Shown: one piece after another, positions 55,400-64,000 of the stretch
Layout: every line of letters starts with the position of its first letter
Position numbering within the stretch: position 1 is the stretch's first letter
From: Hypomesus transpacificus
Lineage: Eukaryota > Chordata > Actinopteri > Osmeriformes > Osmeridae
Assembly: GCF_021917145.1 (NCBI RefSeq)
Contig: NC_061061.1
Span: forward strand, 15,453,484 to 15,517,483
Reading direction: 5' to 3'
Length of the DNA: 64,000 nucleotides
Translations under genes and position numbers: made by a program
Notes under the pieces: generated by a model
What the model was told of the DNA's origin: nothing
Databases searched by the model: none
The model's input: the letters and a program-made list of their open reading frames with translations, nothing else

Positions 55400-56759
55400 T
55401 CTTTTGGCAGAGTCTGAAGATGGCGTCTCAGCACTCACTCTCAAGGTCTTCCTCAGTCCTGTGTGTGAGGGACAGGGTTAGGAGGTGTTTTCTAGTGTTT
55501 TCTTCGGTTTACATTAGAGGTTTAAAATTGTTGTGGGTCTGAACCGTTTGTGGTCAGTCTAACCAGCCTGCAGCGATCACCGTTCTGTGGCGGCGGCGGC
55601 GGCGGCGTTGACTCTTAAGCCCACCCCAACACTTCCTAGCACCAGAGTGTCCAACTGGAGAAGCACGTGTCATCGTACTCGTAGATGCGAGTATTATAGT
55701 GATGACGTTGGAGGAGGCGTGGCTGCGGAGCGCGGAAGACCATGCTTCCACAGAGCTGCAGGATTAGAGATGCTAGTGAAGAGCATGGCGGTGATGGACC
55801 ATCTACCACTTCTGGTCTTCTGGAGACACGTCTTGGACCAAAGTTCGGCTTGAAAAACGGACAGTTTAAAAAACCTTTTTTGTCGAATTTGGAGCCAGTT
55901 GTGTTTGTTTTACAAAGAGCCAAGTGACGTGGTTTTCACTGTACCTACTGAAACTCCCACTGCCGTAGTTACAGTTTGGTGGGCGCTGATGTAAACAGGG
56001 TAGACATTTTCAAGCACCGTTTAGGGGTATTAGTTATAGACGCTGAACACAGAGCGAGGTCTTTCACACCCCTCTACACTCAAACCCCTCCCTTTTGCGA
56101 TACTGCCCCTTCCCAGTATTGTCCTACCTCTTGTTTGGAACAATCGTGGGAATAAAGACATTCCCTTTGACAATTACTGTTGCCTCTACCACACACACAC
56201 ACACACACACAATGTACACCGGTGTCAACGTATAATTATATTTTAATAGGGCATACCAAAATGTCACCTCCTTGTAACAGCTAGAAAGACAGCCAATAGT
56301 TGGCCCAGGCCAGATCGGCTCCTTTCCTCAGCCAGGGAGCTGAAGAGTGGGGCCTATTTGTCCATTAACTTATTATCAGTTATTTATATTTGAGTATCTA
56401 ACCAGCTCTTTCTCTGCTGCCTATTCTTGTCCTGTATCACTGTTTATGTGCAAAGCTGAGCAGAAGAGCATGTTCAGGAGCTTTAGCAATCAGATCTTTC
56501 TGTGGAGTTTGGACTAAGACTGTCAAATCAGTCACATAAGCACTTGTTTCCCCGTGTTGCCCTTTGCTCCCCCTCTATTCTTCTTCCCTCCTCCCTACAC
56601 TCCCACCTCGTTTGCAGTGTCCAGTGCATAGTCTTTAAGTTGACCAAACCATACAATTTCTTTAGTGTGGAGTGCATCAGGTTCCTCGGTTTGTAAAATT
56701 GGATTGTTTCGGTTCTAGAGTGATCTGGGGGGAGAAAAAACACTTTCCAAGATCCGTGT

Positions 56760-56807
<48 letters not shown>

Positions 56808-57290
56808 CGTGTCATCAACAGATGAACCAGCTCCAAGTCCACTGGCACGGTGTGGATGTCACCTCCCCTGTTCTGAAGGGATCAGGGAGGCTGAGTGTGT
56901 CTGTGTCACTGCATCTGTCCTTCAACCCCCTCAGTCATTACGAATCAGGTTTTAGGGGCAGGAGTCGAAGGGTTAAGGATGGGTGAGTCAGTGGGTGTGT
57001 GATGGAGGGTCAGGGCAAGATTTGGGAGTAGGAGACTATGGAGAATAGGGTTGAGGTTGGACTAGAGGGCCCCCCCCCCCCCTGCCACCCTCCTCTTCTG
57101 TGATGACGCAGACCAGGTCCAGAGGTAAACATGTTATTGTGCTTCAGCAGAAGAGGCCAGGCTCTCTATACCTGCGTGACCAAACAGCAGTCCGGCTCTG
57201 GCCAACGCACGCACGCACGCACATGCAAAACACACAATCTCTCAGGCACTGACCCTTGCAGTCACACTGCAGCACACACAGCCTCCCTCA
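55400..57290 (+). other. dyrk1b: dyrk1b first intron, middle part
   Basis: No coding exon supported. A (CGG)n-like patch with about six GGC units lies at 55588-55606, a CA run at about 56190-56210 and a GT-to-G32 compound tract at 56757-56805. The rest is unremarkable single-copy-looking DNA. Confidence 0.5.
56757..56805. repeat. GT run passing into a G32 homopolymer
   Basis: (GT)8 is followed directly by 32 consecutive G (56774-56805), the longest homopolymer in the window. Confidence 0.95.
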
Positions 57291-57292
57291 CT

Positions 57293-58316
57293 CACACAGA
57301 CACACACACACAGACACACACACACAGACACACACACACAGACACACACACACAGACACACACATACAGACACACACACACAGACACACACACACAGACA
57401 CACACATACAGACACACACATACATACACACACACACAGACACACACATACAGACACACACACACAGACACACACATACAGACACACACATACAGACACA
57501 CACACACAGACACACACATACAGACACACACACACAGACACACACATACAGACACACACATACAGACACACACATACAGACACACACACACAGACACACA
57601 CATACAGACACACACACACAGACACACACATACAGACACACACACACAGACACACACATACAGACACACACATACAGAGACACACATACAGACACACACA
57701 TACAGACACACACACACAGACACACACATACAGACACACACACACAGACACACACATACAGACACACACATACACACAGCCTGGCAGACACACACATACA
57801 GACACACACACACAGACACACACATACAGACACACACATACAGACACACACATACAGACACACACACACAGACACACACATACAGACACACACATACAGA
57901 CACACACATACAGACACACACATACAGACACACACATACAGACACACACACACAGACACACACATACAGACACACACATACAGACACACACACACAGACA
58001 CACACATACAGACACACACATACAGACACACACATACAGACACACACATACAGACACACACACACAGACACACACATACAGACACACACACACAGACACA
58101 CACATACAGACACACACATACAGACACACACATACAGACACACACACACAGACACACACATACAGACACACACATACAGACACACACATACAGACACACA
58201 CATACAGACACACACATACAGACACACACATACAGACACACACATACAGACACACACATACAGACACACACACACAGACACACACATACAGACACACACA
58301 TACACACAGCCTGGCA
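57293..58316. repeat. 14-bp two-variant CA-rich satellite, about 1 kb
   Basis: About 70 units of 14 bp in two versions, CAGACACACACACA and CAGACACACACATA, in irregular order. The motif ACACAGCCTGGCAGAC interrupts the array at about 57774 and recurs at its right end at about 58304, exactly 530 bp apart, which points to a block duplication inside the array. All six frames stay open because the unit has no stop codon in any frame; none is a gene. Confidence 0.97.
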
Positions 58317-58329
58317 GACAAATACCCCC

Positions 58330-60115
58330 CACCGAGCAAGGCTCACGGTACCCACGCTGACACAGCCACTTCCGTCACGGAAAGCCCATTAAACATTTAG
58401 CAGTCGTTCCCTCCATTCAGTCAGTCATTCACTCCCTTACTTACTCTTTTCTCGTTGCCCTCTGTTGTCTCTCTAGCTGGTGAGGAAAGTTAGGCACAGT
58501 GTAATTAGAGGTGAGTGGCGAACAGCTCACTCCCACCTGTTGCTTTCTGTCAGGTCACATCTGACTGGCTACCTGTCACTCCAGGGGAGAGGACAACCCT
58601 GAAGGAAGGTCGTAGGTCTCTAGTAGAGACTTGAGGCTATGGCAGACAGACAGGCAGGTAGACAGACAGACAGGCAGGTAGGCTGAAGACAGTATGACAG
58701 TTGACTTAGGTGCCTGCTATGTGGGTGGTGAGTGTTTATGATGGGTTTCGAGACGGTTTCTGTTTTCAGTGCATCTGTCCGATTGGACCCGGTCCACTCG
58801 GGGCTCTATTATTAGAGCTGGTCTGACTCAGCCATGGGGGGTAGGAGGGTCACCAGGGGCATTGGAGGGTAGTTGGGGCACACACGCATACCCTGACTCT
58901 GATTTGATCCACCAACCTCCTGGCCGAACACTGCCCATGTGGATCCCCACCATGTGTCAGGTTAAACGGTGACCCCTTGACCTATCTGAAGCTTGTTTGG
59001 CACAGACCTTTCAATGTGATAGGCGTGTTGTACAGAGGCATGGCTACGTCGAATCACTGTTGGCTGTACTGTAGGCTGTAGGCTATGTTGTGGACTACTT
59101 TGCTGGTTTGAAATCTATTGTGGAACCTGAGAGTCATGTGGTCAAACTACCATACAGCCTGGCTGGTGGATCTGTCTGACCCAATAGGAAGGCTGCTTGC
59201 CCTTCCTGCTTCTAAGGTTGTGGGGGGGGGGAACACGGGGAGGGGTGAAACAGACTGGTACACATACAGACTGTGTACCAGTCTGGATGAAAGGTGTTTT
59301 AGATGTTGTGGAATGTCATGTCACAGGTCACAACCCAGACACCCCAAAATACTCCAAATCTAGTGGCCCAGCTTCACCCAACCACAAAAGGCCCAGATGT
59401 ACACTCTATAGTCATTATAATCCAAACATGTCCCAACGGTATTTCATTTACACATTTATATATGTGAATGACTAGCAAACATATTATTGCAGCCAATTCC
59501 TTTAACCCAGAATTGCTTCCTAGCGAAGGGAACCAGGACTGCTAGCTTGTACAGAGGACTAATGGTAATTGATGATTAGAACCTTAGGGAACCTAAGGGA
59601 ACCTAAGGGAACGGGTTGAATGCTTTAAGACCTTTAACCTAGTTGGAAAATGTTATTCAGAATATGACTGGCAGCTCAGGCCAATTCTAGATGTTGAATC
59701 AGCCACAAAGTAGGTCTTCATTATTACTATCCACCTCCAACATTGACCGGCGAGGTGGACACATCAAACAGTTGAAGGCGTGCCAGGTTGCTGTGTTTTA
59801 GTGGGAACACCCCCGTCAATGTCTCTCGCTCCTCCCCTCTCTTCTACCCAGTCTTTCCTCCTCTCAACACACCTCCTGTTTCTATAACTCAGTGTCTTCT
59901 TCTCTCCTCATCTCCCTCTATCTCGCTCCCTTTCTGACACATTCTCTCTCAAGGCTTCCCTCTCTCTGTCTCTCTCCCTCTCTCTGTCTCTCTCTCTCTC
60001 CCTCCGTCCAATCCGTGTGTCCAACTTTGTCTCGGTGGCAGGGCTGCTCCCATTACCCTAACAGGGAATGAGAGAGGGGTCCACACCAGTGGAGGGGGAA
60101 GGAGGAGGGGGGATG
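58330..60115 (+). other. dyrk1b: dyrk1b first intron between satellite and E-box cluster
   Basis: No coding exon supported. It contains a short CAGACAGACAGGCAGGTA-type repeat (58640-58684), a three-fold 10-bp GGGAACCTAA repeat (about 59583-59612) and a TC-rich tract (59820-60010). Confidence 0.5.
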
Positions 60116-60120
60116 GGGTT

Positions 60121-61072
60121 CAGCTGTTGGCATTACACCCTCCCCCCTCCCTTCTCTCCATCACTCCCTTCCTCCATTCTTGTTTCTTAGAGACAGGGAG
60201 TAGGGGCTGGTCTTTTGCCATGGCGATACCCTGATTGGCAGCTGGCAGCTGTATTTGGTCAGCTGTAGCAAGGGGTGTTGGTGGTCTGGATAGCACTGGG
60301 TACCTGGTGGTCCCCAGTTGTGAATTGGTGCAGATGTTGACGAGGGTATGTGGAAGCCCTCTGATCTGACCGTTTGTCTGGCCATTGACTAGAATGCTTT
60401 GTAAATCGTGTTGGATTCGAACAAGCAAGAGAGATGGGTAGTTCCAAAGACACACTGAAAAGTGTCCATGCACCTGACTGTCCTTCCTCACCTCACCACC
60501 TGGGTTTATTAATAAACTCAACCTGCCCTGCTACAGCCTGTACTAGGAGAGGGAAGGGGAGGGGTGTGGGGGGGGGGGGGGCAGCAGAGGGTGAACACAT
60601 GGGGGGAGAAGAGTGAGAGATGGTAATAGAGGGATAGAATTTAGGGGAAGATAGTGACAGGGAATATAGGAGATAAAGTGATGGGAGAGACTGGTAACTG
60701 TCGGAGATGAAGGGATTGAAAAAGAGTAAGAAAGGAGGAAAGTGGTGGGAAATGTAAAAAAAAAAAAAGAGAGCAAAAGAGGGTGAAAGGAGTGATAGGA
60801 TGAAAGGGGGGAGAAGGGGAGAAACAGAGATTGAAAGAGCGAAAGGGGAGAGGTAACAGAGGAGGGAGGGAGGGAGAGGAGAGAGAGAGCAGCATTGTGG
60901 GAAGGCTTGCTGATACAGCACTCGCTCCCAGGTTTATTTATAGAGACCTCACCGCCCAGCCCTTGGATACCAGCGGCCAATCAGAAGCCAGGGAGGGAGG
61001 GGGCCAATGGGAGAGCAGGAAGGGGGGTGTCACACTCAGGAAGTGCTGGATGTGTTCTGCTCAGCATTTAAA
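60121..61072 (+). promoter_or_regulatory. dyrk1b: Candidate muscle-type promoter/enhancer upstream of the dyrk1b coding exons
   Basis: Four CAGCTG E-boxes occur at 60121-60126, 60239-60244, 60246-60251 and 60260-60265, three of them within 27 bp. A consensus MEF2 site TTATTTATAG lies at 60934-60943. CCAAT boxes follow at 60977-60981 and 61004-61008, and a TATA-like CATTTAAAGG at 61065-61074. The order E-boxes, MEF2, CCAAT, TATA resembles a muscle promoter, and DYRK1B (Mirk) is known to be muscle-enriched. The block lies 1.2-2.2 kb before the first coding exon. No downstream donor was firmly identified. Confidence 0.4.
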
Positions 61073-61109
61073 GGCACAGTGTGACATTTCTCCCAGGCGA
61101 GCGGCGAGG

Positions 61110-62273
61110 CGGATAGGCTGGCTGACTGCGTCATCTCTCTGCTAGAGAGGCCAAGGCAGAACAGGCTGCCTCACAACAACAGACTCAGTTATGCTAGATG
61201 TCTGTAGAATGTTCCTAATAACGTCTCCACAACTTCTGAATAACTTCAAAACGAATCCGATTTCATTGCAACCACCACGTCCCCATGGATACTTCACAGA
61301 AATGGGTTGTTTTGGTTTGCACAGATATGAGAGAAATGCTCCATATATTATGGGAAATGTATGTAAAACATATCACCAACACACTTTTTTTTCCCCAGCT
61401 TGAGGCTCGGTTGGAAGATTTGCTTGGATACAGAGCAATACAGTGGGCTGTAGGAACAGACACTTTTCAGTCATGTCAAGTGGAACCAGAGCCCAGGAGG
61501 GAAAGACAGTATGATTGACCAAAGTCTTAACAATATATATGTTTGTTGGAACTTGAAGCTGATTGGCAGGGCAGGTAGGGTGGGAGGGGAGTTAACCCCT
61601 AAGCTTCTAGAGTCATGTGAAGTCCATTGTAGCATGATAACAAATAGGCACCATGCAGAGACCTGCTCCCTGTTTCTCAGCCCTGCTGCTCTGTCCCTCT
61701 CTGGGCTGCGCTCATGAAGCCTGGGACTGGGGACCAACCACAGCGAGGCAGACAGTAGCCCAGTCTGTCAGATGTCCGCTTAAACCTATCGGGATAGAAC
61801 GTAGCGTATGATTCATTGGTTTTCGTGAAGCTCGTCCTCTTGTTGGTTGCGACCTGGAGAGTGGCATGCTGTAATTTAACCGTCAGCCTGTTTCTAAGGA
61901 AATAAGTTGGAGGGCACAGTCACTCCTCCCTTTACTGTAATGCTGCCCCCCCCCCCCAGTTTGCTGTCTGTCTCTTCCTCTCACTCACTCACACAGAAAG
62001 ACCCCAGTTGGTCATGTTGACCTTGGTGTTGACGGTGCCACAGGAAGCGCTTCAGTTGACACTTTCCCCCACCTAAAGCTATAGCGTTTTCGAACCCACA
62101 CACCCCTTACTCCCTTTGCGTGTGTGGTGGTGGGCTTGTCCGATTCCCCGACAGTTCAGGCCTGGTGCACCCATCTGGGCCAGCGTGTTCGTATGTGTGA
62201 CGCTATGGTGACATGGGTCTTTTCTCCTAACCCCCCCCCCCCCCCCTCCCCTCCTCCTTTCTTTGTCCTGCAG
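61110..62273 (+). other. dyrk1b: dyrk1b intron segment before the first coding exon
   Basis: No coding exon supported. A donor-like GGCAG|GTAGGG occurs at about 61574, which could close an alternative first exon begun near 61100. The acceptor tract of the next exon contains a C16 run (62231-62246) ahead of CTTTGTCCTGCAG. Confidence 0.45.
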
Positions 62274-62289
62274 GTGGAAGCAGCTCAGG

Positions 62290-62349
62290 ATGCAAGCCCC
62301 CCTCCTCCTCCCTCTGCCAGCCTGCCGCCCTGGGCTTCTCCCCCGCTGA
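62290..62349 (+). CDS. Upstream ORF in the dyrk1b leader (19 codons)
   Basis: ATGCAAGCCCCC to TGA lies in the same exon as the dyrk1b start, out of frame (+1), ending 7 nt before it. The context GGATGC is weak at -3. It would act only if the exon is untranslated leader. If the longer in-frame reading is used, this ATG is internal. Confidence 0.35.
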   Translation: MQAPLLLPLPACRPGLLPR

Positions 62350-62356
62350 GCCAACC

Positions 62357-63601
<1,245 letters not shown>

Positions 63602-63702
63602 TGAAGATGTCAATTACTTATATCGATTACAAGAGATTTTTATATGTACTGTCTTATTAAAGGCATGGTCATATATAAGGACAGTTTTTGCACCATTATA
63701 CC

Positions 63703-63910
63703 ATTTACATTTAGTCATTTAGCAGACACTCTTATCCATAGCGACTTACAGTAAGTACAGGGACTTTCTCACCGAGGCAAGTAGGGTGAAGTGCCTTGCC
63801 CAAGGACAAAACATCATTTGGCATTTGCCATGGCCTTCTTATGGCCGGGAATCGAACTAACAACCTTCTGATTAATAGCCCGACTCCCTAACCACTCAGC
63901 CATCTGGCCC
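63703..63910 (-). repeat. tRNA-headed SINE, copy 5
   Basis: Reverse-oriented copy in the dyrk1b intron after the last exon seen. It runs from the tail ATTTACATTTAGTCATTTAG to the head complement CACTCAGCCATCTGGCCCC. Box B is intact (complement of GGTTCGATTCC is degenerate: GTTCGATTCC). An extra about 18 bp (TTTGCCATGGCCTTCTTA) sits between body and head. Confidence 0.92.
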
Positions 63911-64000
63911 CATGCATATGCACCTCCATAAATACACCCATCTACACGGTACAGTGTGAGAAGCCCAAGGTTTGACACAGCCCCCCTTGCAGAGTGTAGC

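Noticed and set aside
57131-58392. Very long open frames (340-410 codons) on both strands
   Set aside because: They are translations of the 14-bp CA satellite, whose unit contains no stop in any frame. There is no splice support, domain or codon bias.
61191-61518. Possible coding exon after the muscle-type promoter block
   Set aside because: Frames are short, end within 80 codons and are not in phase with the dyrk1b exon; third positions show no bias.

Overview
The window is vertebrate nuclear DNA, almost certainly from a teleost fish. It holds intron-rich genes with GT-AG splice sites, six of them recognisable vertebrate orthologues. It also holds dense GT/CA microsatellites and several copies of a tRNA-headed SINE whose tail (GTCGCTCTGGATAAGAGCG followed by a CTGCTAAATG end) is typical of fish. 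The species cannot be fixed from the sequence; a smelt- or salmon-like lineage is only a guess. No bacterial-type system, CRISPR array, operon or intact virus is present.

Layout, left to right. (1) 291-5071, plus strand: the last five coding exons of arhgap33, then a 3-kb 3' UTR that opens with a 25-unit, 20-bp two-variant minisatellite. (2) 8564-11267, minus strand: the complete uroplakin-1a tetraspanin gene upk1a, tail to tail with arhgap33. (3) 11.9-15.4 kb: intergenic DNA with two repeats. (4) 15705-19974, plus: the complete protoporphyrinogen oxidase gene ppox in 12 coding exons, behind a GATA/CACCC-type upstream module. (5) 20.6-26.3 kb: intergenic, repeat-bearing. (6) 26.4-34.0 kb, plus: kcnj9 (GIRK3, Kir3.3), with an inferred 5' UTR exon, a solo LTR in its first intron and three coding exons. 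(7) 34941-37475, plus: complete fibrillarin, fbl, in 9 coding exons, starting about 0.3 kb after the kcnj9 poly(A) signal. (8) 38.2-64 kb, plus: dyrk1b, with a 5' promoter and UTR exon ending at 39189, a 23-kb first intron containing several promoter-like islands and satellites, and the first four coding exons. The kinase domain continues past the right edge.

The genes are ordinary cellular genes and do not form one pathway: Rho GTPase regulation, an epithelial plaque protein, mitochondrial heme synthesis, a G-protein-gated K+ channel, rRNA 2'-O-methylation and a DYRK kinase. In human, from memory, arhgap33/upk1a and fbl/dyrk1b lie on 19q13 while ppox and kcnj9 lie on 1q23, so this block joins two human linkage groups.

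The most interesting observation concerns the dyrk1b N-terminus. The frame upstream of the apparent start codon is open to the splice acceptor and carries a GCKPPSS motif that lines up with the DYRK1A N-terminus (SACKPSS). A phase-matched candidate upstream coding exon lies at 54905-55068. Other points are a cluster of CAGCTG E-boxes, a MEF2 site and CCAAT boxes upstream of the dyrk1b coding exons, a uORF through a GT microsatellite in kcnj9, a frame-preserving 111-nt intron in arhgap33, and a solo LTR with 5-bp target duplications and a 19-bp perfect hairpin.
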